Source of the DNA: Valencia hispanica
Taxonomy: Eukaryota > Chordata > Actinopteri > Cyprinodontiformes > Valenciidae
Assembly: GCA_963556495.2 (NCBI GenBank)
Contig: OY747712.1
Location: 8,644,581-8,708,580 of the forward strand
Direction: 5' to 3'
Length of the DNA: 64,000 bases
Shown piece by piece: positions 40,881 through 52,720 of the stretch (position 1 is the stretch's first letter; each line of letters opens with the position of its first letter). The position numbers and the translations under genes were made by a program. Below the pieces are notes generated by a model. The model ran no database searches and had not been told where the DNA came from. It worked only from the letters and a program-made list of their open reading frames with translations.

Positions 40881-41829
40881 TTGGGGTGAAACGGTATTTG
40901 TATTCATATTCTGATTTTTTTGCTACAGCCCTGACTGTTCGGTAGCCACGTGTTTTCTACCTAAACACGTGCAGAATGTGTATGTGTGGAACTCAGAGTG
41001 CAGTGTAACGTTCACTTTTAAAAAGTGACACCAAAACAAAACAGAAAGGATTCCCACCTATCACAAAACTCTGCTATTTGGGAACAATAATGGATTCTCA
41101 TGCAGCTACAGTAGAAAAGGAAAGATGGACCGAACCCGAAACTTGTCAGCGAACACATCTTTCAACAGAAATAAGCTCCATAACACGCTCTGCACTGAAC
41201 TGAATTACTCACCTAAAATAATGTCAAGCTGAATATAAACATCACTGATACTAGAGAAAAACCAGCTGACATCCACATGGTTACCAGTAGCATCCAAAAA
41301 GCCCAAACACCTTATTTTGTATAAAACACAAGTCAGCTGAATCTGATGAGAAGGGATTTTCCCAACAGCTTCTCATGCTGCATTCTAGCACAGCTGGGAG
41401 ACTAGGATGTCGAAATATGAAAACTCCAAACTGATTTAAGCATGTTTTATTCTCAAATTTGGACAAAGTATTATTAAAAAATTTCAAAGCTTTAACCCTG
41501 ACTGTTTTTAAGTGATTATATTGTCAGCTTGTAGTATCTGCTTTTCTTTTCTTTTTTAAAATCCAATCAAATCTCCAGTCAGTTCTATACTTTCTATTTT
41601 TTTAGGTTATAGAGCATGATAAAATCAAAATAATCTCAGGAATTCAGAAGAAAGGAAATAAAGGAATTCAGGAAGGAAGTTTCTTTGTTTTATGCTCATC
41701 AGTAAAAGTAAAAAAAGAAAGAAAGTCAGTTGTATATTTTTCTTGATTAAAGTGTTCCAAAAAATGTACCAAACTTTAAAACCCCAAATACATACCGAAC
41801 CGGGATTTTTGTGTACCATTACACCCCTA
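40881..41829. mobile_element. hAT-like element, old
   Basis: It starts TTGGGGTGAAACGGTATTTG and ends TGTACCATTACACCCCTA, giving inverted ends of the form T(A)GGGGTG(T)AA.GGTA. Just inside the right end is CATACCGAACCGGG. These ends fit a common fish hAT repeat. No convincing 8-bp duplication remains and no transposase is seen. Confidence 0.5.
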
Positions 41830-41839
41830 TGGTATATAT

Positions 41840-42200
41840 AGTGCATCCATAATATTTGCACCCTGGGTGAAGATGTGCAACAAATCTAACCTTTAATTTA
41901 ATCAAATAAATGGCTGGTTACCAGGTCTAATATAATGACTGAGCGCTGATGTGCGAATTCTGCTGTTTGATTCAGGTGTGGAGAAGGGAGGCTTCTAAAA
42001 GGTGCAAGGTAGTAGTTTTCAAAATCTGGAGATGAGCACCCCAATCTAGGGGGATGGTTCAAAATCCCACCCTCTGCACACTTCAACCTTGTGAATGTTA
42101 TAGGAAAAGACTAATTGCTTTTTAATTGGCAAAAAAGGAGGTTGTACAAATTATTAACAGCAGGGGAAACAATAATTGCAGCACAGGGGACTAAATGTGC
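41840..42200. mobile_element. Degenerate Tc1-like remnant
   Basis: AGTGCATCCATAATATTTGC, then ACCCTGGGTGAAGATGTGCA, resembles the outer end of fish Tc1 elements whose ends read like CCATAATTATTGGCACCCC. Near 42165, AACAATAATTGCAGCAC may be the decayed opposite end. No transposase remains between. Confidence 0.4.
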
Positions 42201-45200
42201 TCAAATGAAAGGTTGTAAAAATAAACATGCATAAAAAATACACTAAAACGTTCTTGATATAATCACCCATAATATACATGGAGATTTAGTTTTATTTTAT
42301 GTCATTGGAACTTCACCAGTTTGGGAAGATGAGAAAAATAACAACAAATTAAGACAGCCTTGAATGCTACATGCGTTTTCTTGAATGTACAGCAGAAGGA
42401 AAACCTTAAAATTGGAGGAACCATCTAATCGTCTCCTGCTTCCTGTCCTGAGCTCCTCTGGGGCTAATCGATGGGTGAGCAGCTTTAAAAGGAGATGTAT
42501 AAATGAGTCTAAAATGACTGGGCATTCTCAGGCCTCATTTCCTCAGTGATTAGATCAGCATCTCCTCCCATACAATGATGTTTTCATTATGCCACTGCCC
42601 TCTCATCCACTTCCTCACTTCACTCCTCTCCTTTTGTTGAGCTGGTGAAGCACACACAAACCGACAGCTATGTACAGCAATAATCTAGAGAGTGTCACTG
42701 CTTTCACCTGAAAGATTTAATCATCTGATTTGTTGAGAAAAAGGTCACCTGAGTTCTTGTGATCAGCACTGAAAGGCCGTCCTGACAGAGCAATCAGTCA
42801 GCGGAAAACTAAACGTCCAATTTGTATTGGTTAACACAGTTTTTGGTGTTGAAGTGGGTAGTAAGGAAGAATACTTAGCTAGTTTTTAGTAATCAGTGAG
42901 GTGTTTAAAGATTAAGATCACAAATTTATAACAAACTTCTGCACAGGAAACATTCAACATAAAAGCAAACAAATCTGTTCTAGGGAAAGACATACAAACA
43001 ACAACGCAGTAGCAGAAAAGTGCAGACATTCAAATTTAAAGCTTTCTTAGCTTTCCTTTCCTTTTTACGTTTCAGTGTTCTTTTCCAGACGTCTGTAAGC
43101 ATTCCCCATGTGGACATGGCTACATTTGCTCACTATCCTTTGCATAAGTTCTGCATTTCACTGCATCTCTAGTCCATCCCCCTCCTCATTTTACAGATTT
43201 TATTTTCCAAAGCTTCTTTGAAGTATGTTTTATGTCAATTTGGGGGTATAGTAAAAGGGCTTTTTCTTTTCACTCTTCTCTTATAAAATGTACAAGGTCT
43301 TGTGCTGTTGGCCGTGACCTGCTTGTGGTCAGATTGTTCCTTCTGTCTCAGAGCTTATTCCTCCAACTGGGCACAATGGAACATTAAAAGGTTTAGAAAT
43401 GTATCTTTAAAAATTACAATAGAGATATTTTAGTGTGTCTTTGTAAAGGTCTGTTTGCTTTTATCAGGTGTACCCCTCTATGCAATACTTTGGTAATCAG
43501 AAACCATTTCATAAGCCATCAGTTATTAATAAACCAGCTGATATTGTTTTGCAAATAGCTTCAGGAATGATTTCTGAGGACGGACTGATTTCAGATGACT
43601 TCTTGGCTTTTAATGGCCTTTTGAACAAACTTTTCCTAATGTGTATAAATCTTATTCCCTTTTCCCCTTCTATCATTTTTTTAAACTTAAATTTTCATTT
43701 TTGGACAAACTTGCTTTTATTTCTTTGTATGTGTAGATGACTTGGGTTGTTGCTATTGATGTGATTAACATTTGTTTTACCCACTGTAGGGTGCTGATCT
43801 ATTTGTTTCATTCTGAGATATTTTAGAAAGAGAACCTTTTGATTTTGTAACCACTTTGCAAAAGGATGTATATGACCAAAAGCTAAACCTTTATCAGATT
43901 CACCATTATTGGTGGAAAGTGTGACTCGAGGTTGAACAAAGTATTAGTTTATGGTTGTGCACACTTATGCAACTAACCTATAGCAGGTTTGTTATTTTTC
44001 AGATTTTAATTTATTACAGTCAAAAACTAAATTTGGTTGAAAGATTTTTAGATGTTTTAGAAGGCAAAGAGGGGACTTTGGCCAAGCCAAGATGCTTAAA
44101 GCTGAGAGACTTGCACAAAGGAAGTCTTAAGTGCATAAAAATCCTTGCAACCAGGTTGATTTAAAATTTTCCTTAAAAAAATGTTATGATAAAACCGATT
44201 ATAAAGTCTATTTTATGAAAAAAGTTCTAAAATCCCATTTAACTGCAGAGCTTTGTAACACTGACTGCTTATCCTCTCATACATATTGTGTAATTGTCCA
44301 AGGGTTTCTGTATAGTTATAATACATGAGTTAATAATATAACAATCTAACACAGAACAGCAAATTAGAGCTTCTTTTTTTTCCGAAACAGTGAGTTGGAC
44401 ACACTGGCTATTTTTTTTTTGTGAATCCTATGAGAAAATTGAATGTCTAGTGTTATGGTGCACATTACATTTGCAGGTGTAAGTGAAAAAAGAAAGAAAA
44501 AGGTTAGTGAGCTATTATCCGCTTCATACAGAAGTAGAAGAGATATTCTGTCAATTTTTGGGGGGTTGTTTTTGGACTGATACCTCTTCCTTGTAACTTT
44601 GAGGATTTTACTGTTCTTATAACTGTCCAGTAATCCATAGAGACACAGTTCAGTAGTTTTCCAGAATACTTTTGCTTCATTTAACTATGAATCCTTTATT
44701 GACAGAAAGCTCAGTTTTAAAAATATATAGAAGGTTTAAAAAGGTGATTGTTTCCATGGGTCTAGGTTATTGTTGTTTATACTGTAGTTCTTGAAAAGAA
44801 TCTGAAATGTGTAAAAACTGGTCTAAGCAGTTGAGAGCTTTACAAAATAGGTGACAGAAAGAAATCTTAAAGGAAAAATTGTTATATGAAATATTTTTTG
44901 GAATAAATACACTTACAATCTACTGGGAACACCTTTGCGGTTTGGGCATTATGACACTAAATGTTTTTGTTACCACTGGGATACATTTGCTTTCATTCTG
45001 CTCCAGTTTTTCTCTGAGGCGTATCTTGATCTTTGCTCCTTCTCGGTGTAAATATCTTCAGGGATTGTCAGCTCCTTGACTACAACTCACATTTTTTCAA
45101 CTTGTCTTTTACTTTGTATCAGTTTTCTCCTCAATTATCTTCTCTTTTAGCCACTTTAACAGTGTTCATTGGTATGAGGAATACTGTACAAGAATTTCTG

Positions 45201-45689
45201 CCAAGCTGCCTGTCCCCTGATACGGATTAGTTTCTGTTACAGACTATATTTACCTGACTGCACAACAGGAATACTTGACATCCTCAGATATCCATCTTCA
45301 GTGGCCGTGCCGCTTGTTATAATGGAGATTGTTCCCGACTGCATTGATCTGAAACTATATTTAGAAGCAAGGGATGTTCAAATCATTTATCAGTGGCTTC
45401 AAACCCTATGGCTCTGGAGACTAAAATACTAAGCTTGTCTGATGTCTTTTTTTGTGCCTGTTTTATGAAGTTATCTCCTGGTAATATATCTCACTGGAGG
45501 AAAACGTGAACAATTGCGAAGATATTTTGTGATTCACTCAAAGAAAAGTAAATATATTGGAGGCCTCAAATGTGATCGCTTCCAGGTTTTAACTGTCTAG
45601 CTGTTGAGATGAGGCAAAGTTGGAACACTTGAAGGTGTTTCCCCTTCTTTGTTATTCTATCCACTTTGTGCTACCATCGTTCCCACTGG
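42201..45689. other. Long unassigned AT-rich interval
   Basis: No named repeat, exon or RNA gene was recognised in this 3.5-kb block, the longest repeat-poor stretch of the window. Short open frames (43468-43740, 44131-44328, 44879-45230) have biased low-complexity composition and no known motif. Confidence 0.4.
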
Positions 45690-45850
45690 CAGGATAATAC
45701 CCACACAGCATCATGCTATTACCACTGTTCTTGGCAGTTGGGATAGTTTTTTACAGTTTGAAAACCTCTCTTTGACTCTTTCAAAACAGTTTTCTCGTAA
45801 GGTTGGCCAAAAAACACAGTCTTCTTCTGGTCTGACCTTCACCTTAAGAA
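45690..45850 (-). pseudogene. Degenerate Tc1-like transposase fragment
   Basis: The plus strand reads CACACAGCATCATGCTATTA, GGCAGTTGGGATAG, GGCCAAAAAACACAG and TCTTCTGGTCTGACC. In the Tc1 element at 15224-16829 the same order appears: CAGAGCATGATGCTGCCATC, GTGGGGATGGTGTG, GGCCAAAAAGTTCC, GGTCTCATCTGACC. So this is a decayed piece of a transposase catalytic domain on the minus strand. No terminal repeats were identified. Confidence 0.5.
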
Positions 45851-46304
45851 GCCATTCAGCTTCTCCAGCTGAGCAGCTGGAAAATTCAGTAACTGTGTTG
45901 TTTTTGGAGCTGAGGATTATTTGTGTATCACTGTCTGCTAAGTCCATTATTAAACAAAACTTCTTCATGGTGAACACTGATACTGATTTTCCAAGACATC
46001 CAAATCAACTATGTTGCTTCTGAGACAGTTTAGCTCAGATAGTGAACGTTTAGACAAAACATGGATAAACAAGGATAGCACAAACTTTCTGGGATGACAT
46101 TTCCAAGGTCCCAACCTCAAATCTTTTTGAAATTCAGAGACTATACATACGATCTGGGGTAGAAATTCAACCAAACAAATCAGTTCTACAATTTTAGCCA
46201 ATTTCCAGTCCAGACTTGGACCAGAAGCTTGTTGCAGGCAAAAGCACAAGGTAAATTGTCTTACTAGGAGACAATTAAGCACATATTGGTGGCGATGAAT
46301 CAGG
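45851..46304. other. Unassigned interval
   Basis: Nothing recognised; it may include more of the decayed Tc1 copy to its left. Confidence 0.4.
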
Positions 46305-46550
46305 GGTCGCGTTAACCGAATATTTTCTATATTTGACTTTTTTTTTTTTTTATCTTGACGTAGAAATCTGAAGACCGTCCGTCATTTTAACAGACTGCAA
46401 TTCACACCTCTGCCCACTCGGTGGAGATGTGTGGACATTTTGAACTTTACGCATTGAGTTCAAGTAACTGAATCAATCCAAAAAAGATTCCCACAAGAGC
46501 ATCATCTCAGATCTGGACCCTGTACTTAATACTTCTTTGTGTGACTGCAT
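46305..46550 (+). repeat. Unclassified dispersed repeat, copy 2
   Basis: It begins GGGGTCGCGTTAACCGAATA and shares the ATTTTCTATATTTGAC, TCTGAAGACCGTCCG and AAGAGCATCATCTCAGATCT blocks with 32000-32200. It includes CCACTCGGTGGAGATGTGTG, absent or decayed in copy 1. Same orientation as copy 1. Confidence 0.6.
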
Positions 46551-48589
46551 TAAGGCCAAAGCAGGTAAACTATTCCTATTCTAAGTGAAATCATTTAATT
46601 TTATTGTTTAAATGTAGTTCTCGGTTTAGCCTGTTCTTAATAAATATTAATTCAACTGAATGAAAAAAAAAAATACTATTGAATATGCTATCATTTGAAA
46701 AATTGACGGGTAAAAATAGATTATGGCCAGAATTATTTGACCCCTTCAGTTAAAATCACAGACAACAGAGAGAAATCCACACAAAATTTAGAATGTCTTC
46801 AAAGGCCAAAATTCAATATGACAAATATGCACATGATGGGTGCGTGTAAACATCTCAACATAATTAAATACCAAAACTTAACAGCAAATCACAAATGATG
46901 CTGTATTTAATGTATCAAGTGTTTTTATTTTTTCTATTTCTTAGTTTAGATGCCCTAAAATTAAGAAAAATGTATCTTACATGTGATAAATGATGACATT
47001 TATATCATATTTATGAAGAGTTGTGTTGAAGGGTTTAATATTTAATGAGCTTAACCCCCCTTTAAAGTGTTAAACAAACGCTAAGCCTTTCTGATGAAAA
47101 AAAAGCAACAAATATGGATCAGAAATACTAATCTAACCCCCTCGGCTATGAATATGCATTCAAAATGTGCCACTAATTTCACATTCACAATCATCGAAGG
47201 GCAGATTCCCACCAGATTCTCACACTCTTGGACAGATTTTCATCTTAAATACAGGATTAGGGTTGTGCCTCTTGTCTGTGCATGCTAAATTACCATAAAT
47301 AACCTAATCTCGTTCGAAGCACAAGGGAGTCATTTCAATAAAGACAACAGCTTACAGCCGAGACCACGCATCGGCTTCTGTTAGAGCGAAACTAATACTC
47401 TTAATTATTGATTTCATCTTGTGATGAGCGCTGTCTTTTAAAAGAAATATAAAAAGACATGTTTCCAGAGCAGTAAATTAAAATTACAAACACCAAATAG
47501 CAAAAAACTTTTGATCAATTTTAACTTTGCTGTTTTGCAATAACATTGTGAAGAGATGGAAGATTGAAGGCTTGTCATAACTAGCTTGTCAACACAAGAA
47601 TTCAGGGTCACAAATTGTCGTTTTCTGCCTTTCCAGACAAAATCTTAAGTTGCAAAAGAAATATCCAAAAATCTTTGTCTGTGAGAGCAGACACGGAGCT
47701 AGAGGAAGTTAGTTAGGGGGGGGGGGCAGTAAACAGTCATTTTATTTAACCCCGTCACATTTTTACGTCCCGTTTGGGTTATATTACATATTTCCGGGTC
47801 AAATCTGCCTATGTTTGTGACACCCTTTCTATATTCATATACATATTAGACATAATTTGAAAGCTGAGATTCTTGTGATTCCAATGATGTATGTCAAATA
47901 AGGATATAATCATAACTGTAGACACAGTAAACATTTTTGTCAAACCACTCAGAAAGAAAAATAGCGTGCAACTCACTGTTCGAAGCCACATATCATTGAC
48001 AGAACAGATCCATCTCTAACAAAAACTGACTTCTAAGTCCACAAGGATCCAATTAATGTCCTCCAGTACAATCCATGTCAACAAGTCTTAAATCCACAAC
48101 CTAACATATTCTGCCACTCAAAAAAGTTCCCTTCCTTATGTATTTCTCGCAAAGTTTTCATTATAACTACCATTAGTATGCTCATATTAGCCTAAAAAAA
48201 ACAAAGCATCCTTCTTTTTTGTGATGTCTATTGACGACTGGCAATACACAAATTTGTGCATTACCGCCACCTACTGGTATAGAGTGTTGACCAGAATCTC
48301 ACTCAAGGTTGCACTTGCCTCTAATAGACTGATGATGTATTAGCATCGTCGCTGCTTGTGCTAGCTTTGCTTTTGTTTTTATTCAGCCAAACTCTGTCCA
48401 TTTTGCATACAACTGTATCAAAGTCTCTTCTTTCCTACCTCCAAAAGTCCCGATTAATAGCCTACAGCACCCTGTGCTGGTTCTCCTCTGTTTTTTCGAG
48501 ATACGATGGCAGGGATAACAGGTTCAGTAGGAGAACCCACACATCAGTCTCCCTGATATATTGTGATCCTGAATTTTTGTGTTGACACT
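46551..48589. other. Unassigned interval with conserved-element texture near 47140-47440
   Basis: No coding or classified repeat was recognised. 47140-47440 is complex, non-repetitive and contains GAATATGCAT (octamer-like) and TAATTATTGATTTCATC. A 10-G run lies near 47717. CACCTACTGGTATAGAGTG near 48270 resembles a fragment common in fish repeats. Confidence 0.3.
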
Positions 48590-49270
48590 CAATCTCATTC
48601 TAATAATCTCAAAGTATCGCAGGAAATACAGTCCCTCCAACAAGTTCAGGTTCTTCCCCGTGTCTCCTTCCAGTGGGATGTGGCCAGAAAACCTCCAAAC
48701 GGAGGCGTCCAGGAGGCATCCTGAACAGATGCCTGGACCAAGTCAACGGAACAACTTTCAATGTGGGGAAGCAGTGGCTGCAGTTCGAGCTCCTCTCCAT
48801 ACGGCAGACCACCACAAACAGTATCATCACAAAGGGCAGTCCTCCGTGCACTAGGAACAAGCTCAACTTTGAGCCAAAAATGCAGACATAGCTCTTAGTT
48901 TAGGGATACAAGAACTGGATAGCCTTAAAAGTCACACAAATACACCATACTCCCATAGCACCCCTCACAAAATATCTCTTGGGACACAGTCCCAAGCCTT
49001 CTCTAGATCCACAAAACACAAGAAGACATGGAGAAACATACTTCCATGACCCCCTCAGCAACTCTGCGAGGGTGAAGATCTTGTCCACTGTTCCACAGCC
49101 AGGATGAAGGCAACATTGCTCAACCTGAATCAGCAATTTTGACAGTCAGCTGGAGCCTCCTCTCCAACAACACAGAGAAAGCTTTTCTGTGAAGGCTGGG
49201 AAGTTTGATCCTGTGATAACAGGATTAACAGTCTCTAGTCCCCTTTCTTTCTGCAATAAATGCCCTATCA
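48590..49270 (-). pseudogene. RTE-like LINE with internal deletion and frameshifts
   Basis: Reading down the minus strand, the order is: CRKKGD and LERRLQ-like pieces (49260-49150), HPGCGTVDKIFTLAELLRGS (49110-49050), LVFCGSREGLGLCPKRYF with a frame change (the VDLEKAYD-like region, 49020-48960), then GEELELQPLLPHIES and HLFRMPPGRLRLEVFWPHPT (48800-48660). The first part is the fingers/palm start of an RTE-like reverse transcriptase and the last is its C-terminus. The catalytic FADD region between them has been deleted. Confidence 0.75.
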
Positions 49271-50224
49271 TTGTGCAGTTGTTTCCAGCCATGAATGCCC
49301 CCACAGCTGTTACAACACCCTGATACTTCTTCCCCTCTTTCTAAAGTCCAAATCTAATATTTAGAGGATTTCACTCTCAGGTTGATATCTCTGTCGAATG
49401 TTTATGCTGGATTTCTTTAGTGGATTCTCGCTTATTATCTCTTATTTGAGTTTGCAGTGAATACTGCACAGTGTCATCTTTGATAAGCAATCCAAATTTA
49501 GAAATTTGTCCTCAAACATTTTAACAGTCAGATATTTTATTTTGCTCTACTATGAAGAAACATCATTTATGCAGGTGACGCGAGTGGAAATTTTCTGAAT
49601 TTCACCTCTTGTGAAATGAAGGCAGTCTGATGTCCTCAGGGAACGGAGAGGATCTGAGTTACAAACAGTTTAAGTGTGTCTCTGGTGCACAGTGTGTTCC
49701 ATAATGTTACTGCTGCCAATACTAAAGAGCACAGAGGCCTGGTATGCTGAGCCAGCACTTCTACTTATACTTCTACTCTATTTTTCTCTCCATTAAGAAG
49801 GATAGTACGAACCCGTAACACTCAGACACCAGGAAACATCACCTAAGGATAAACTGGGAAGATCACTTGAAGATCACTAGTCGGTGGACCTTTTGTAAGT
49901 ACAAGTGAACAAATGCTGCACCAGACATTTTTGCTAGCACAACTACAAGTGCAGCCTTACCTCTGTACAGGTAAAGACATTTTTTTTAAATTGGTGCCAA
50001 AAAAAGTTCTCAATGTCTCATTAGCCACAGTGAGAAAACTTGCCATGGATAATTGCATATAGCTCCTGGGTACATTGACAAATCAATGTGATTTTCTGTA
50101 AAGGGTGTCCCTAGATGTCTTTAAAAAATCATGCCTGGAATGTCTTTTAAGAGATTTAGGTACCAGATTCTGATGCATTTTTAAAATGTGCAATGGCAAT
50201 TATGTAGAATGGTCCCTATAATTC
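49271..50224. other. Unassigned interval
   Basis: No gene or recognised repeat between the LINE fossil and the Tc1 element. Confidence 0.45.
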
Positions 50225-51829
50225 TACAGGTCCTTCTAAAAAAATTAGCATATTGTGATAAAGTTCATTCTTTTCCATAATGTAATGATAAAAATTTAAC
50301 TTTCATATATTTTAGATTCATTGCACACCAACTGAAATATTTCAGGTCTTTTATTGTTTTAAAACTGATGATTTTGGCATACAGCTCATGAAAACCCAAA
50401 ATTCCTATCTCAAAAAATTAGCATATCATGAAAAGGTTCTCTAAACGAGCTATTAACCTAATAATCTGAATCAACTAATTAACTCTAAACACCCGCAAAA
50501 GATTCCTGAGGCTTTTAAAAACTCCCAGCCTGGTTCATTACTCAAAACCGCAATCATGGGTAAGACTGCCGACCTGACTGCTGCCCAGAAGGCCATCATT
50601 GACACCCTTAAGCAAGAGGGTAAGACACATAAAGAAATTTTTCAACGAATAGGCTGTTCCCAGAGTGCTGTATCAAGGCACCTCAGTGGGAAGTATGTGG
50701 GAATGAAAAAGTGTGGCAGAAAACGCTGCACAACGAGAAGAGGTGACCGGACCCTGAGGAAGATTGTGGAGAAGGACCGATTCCAGACCTTGGGGGACCT
50801 GCGGAAGCAGTGGACTGAGTCTGGAGTAGAAACATCCAGAGCCACCGTGCACAGGCGTGTGCAGGATATGGGCTACAGGTGCCGCATTCCCCAGGTCAAG
50901 GCACCTTTGAACCAGAAACAGCGGCAGAAGCGCCTGACCTGGGCTACAGAGAAGCAGCACTGGACTGTTGCTCAGTGGTCCAAAGTACTTTTTTCGGATG
51001 AAAGCAAATTTTTCGGAAATCAAGGTGCCAGAGTCTGGAGGAAGACTGGGGAGAAGGAAATGCCAAAATGCCTGAAGTCCAGTGTTAAGTAACCACAGTC
51101 AGTGATGGTCTGGGGTGCCATGTCAGCTGCTGGTGTTGGTCCACTGTGTTTTATCAAGGGCAGGGTCAATGCAGCTAGCTATCAGGAGATTTTGGAGCAC
51201 TTCATGCTTCCATCTGCTGAAAAGCTTTATGGAGATGAAGATTTCATTTTTCAGCACGACCTGGCACCTGCTCACAGTGCCAAAACCACTGGTAAATGGT
51301 TTACTGACCATGGTATTACTGTGCTCAATTGGCCTGCCAACTCTCCTGACCTGAACCCCATAGAGAATCTGTGGGATATTGTGAAGAGGAAGTTGAGAGA
51401 TGCAAGACCCAACACTCTGGATGAGCTTAAGGCCGCTATCGAAGCATCCTGGGCCTCCATAACACCTCAGCAGTGCCACAGGCTGATTGGCTCCATGCCA
51501 CGCCGCATTGAAGCAGTCCTTTCTGCAAAAGGATTCCCGACCAAGTATTGAGTGCATAACTGAACATAATTATTTGAAGGTTGACTTTTTTTGTATTAAA
51601 AACACTTTTCTTTTATTGGTCGGATGAAATATGCTAATTTTTTTAGATAGGAATTTTGGGTTTTCATGAGCTTTATGCCAAAATCATCAGTTTAAAACAA
51701 TAAAAGACCTGAAATATTTCAGTTGGTGTGCAATGAATCTAAAATATATGAAAGTTTAATTTTTATCATTACATTATGGAAAAGAATGAACTTTATCACA
51801 ATATGCTAATTTTTTGAGAAGGACCTGTA
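50225..51829 (+). mobile_element. Tc1-like transposon, complete, one stop in its gene
   Basis: The element runs 50227-51827 (1601 bp), flanked by TA. The ends are CAGGTCCTTCTAAAAAAATT and its complement. Inverted repeats are about 200 bp (50227-50426 and 51629-51827). Within each repeat the AAAAAATTAGCATAT motif occurs at the outer and again at the inner edge, the IR/DR double-binding-site arrangement. The two repeats are nearly identical by eye, suggesting a fairly recent insertion. This family is different from the two other Tc1-like elements in the window. Confidence 0.94.
50556..51551 (+). pseudogene. Tc1-like transposase, 331 codons, single in-frame stop
   Basis: From ATG 50556 the frame is continuous to TGA 51549-51551, except for TAA at codon 179 (51090-51092). 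The N-terminal paired-like region (about 1-110, with helix-turn-helix CSQSAVSRHL near 34-43 and GRKR at 54-57) is intact. The catalytic residues D148 (LFSDESKF), D235 (FQHDLAPAH) and E270 (NPIENLW) are all present, with 34 residues between the last two. The stop lies between the first and second catalytic aspartates, in the segment KSSVK-stop-PQSVMVWGAM. The stretch just after D148 seems a few residues short of what I expect for the family, so the stop may not be the only defect. Confidence 0.93.
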
Positions 51830-51999
51830 TTGTCAGAACAGAACAGCTCTGATTGTGCAGAAGCAGGTGATCTCACACTAAAAGAAATAGCAAAAATTGA
51901 GATCTATTGTCTTTACAAAATTAGGACAGGTGGAAGAGTTCATCATTTCCGTGTGATACTTGTGCAAATTCCTTAAATAGGAAACTTTTTAACTGATTG

Positions 52000-52107
52000 G
52001 AATGTTTGTATAAATGTATTGAAATGACTTCTTGTTAAGTGCCTTGAGATGACATCTGTTGTGAATTGGCGCTATATAAATAAACTGAATTGAAATTGAA
52101 TTGAACT
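52000..52107 (+). repeat. LINE 3' tail fragment
   Basis: GTGCCTTGAGATGACATCTG, then GAATTGGCGCTATATAAATA, then TTGAATTGAA-type repeats, is a very common fish non-LTR 3' end. Nothing upstream is recognisable as reverse transcriptase. Confidence 0.65.
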
Positions 52108-52509
52108 TCTTTTTTTAACTTACCCATAAATTGTTAAAACTGTGCATGAAATCCCATTGTTTCAGTTTTGTAAAATAAACCTTAAGATTATAGAACATCT
52201 AATACAAAATTATTACTATGCAGAGCTCAACTTAAATAATTTCTGGAACATTATTAGACAATGGTATAGAATATGCTAAGACTACATGTGATAAGCTGAT
52301 GGCCTTGGTACGTCGGATTCAAAAAAATCTCTCTCCCTCAAACACTCCGGACTGCAGCTTTAAGGCACAAGTAATAACATAGTCAAAAATAAGTTCTTCA
52401 AACAGTCGAAGGACAGCTTTCCTGAATGAGCTGAAATGGCACTCAGAGATGAAGAAGCCATATCTCCAGAACAAAACCCTTAATTTTAGAGAAACATTTT
52501 GTGTCATCC

Positions 52510-52720
52510 GATTAAACTAAATTTGAAGTGTTTGCCCATAATGACCTGAATGATACATGAGGGAAAGTACCTTTAGTTGACATACCGAAGCAACGGTGGA
52601 ACACATCAGCAGGGTTGTGGCCTCTTATGGATTTTCCAAATGGACAATGACCCAAAACATATCACCAAATGTGCTACAAACCAGCTTTGGAATAACGAAG
52701 TAGAGTGGCCTTGGTCCTAA
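52510..52720 (+). pseudogene. Degenerate Tc1-like transposase fragment
   Basis: Near 52645 the translation gives QMDNDPKH, the second catalytic-aspartate motif, then TKCATNQLW and EVEWP, in the order found in Tc1 transposases. Upstream, TTGAAGTGTTTGCCCATAATG resembles the segment after the first aspartate. No ends or full frame remain; the match is short. Confidence 0.5.

Noticed and set aside
46700..46900. Possible Tc1 terminal repeat (ATGGCCAGAATTATTTGACC)
   Set aside because: The match to known ends is short and no partner end or TA-flanked border was found.
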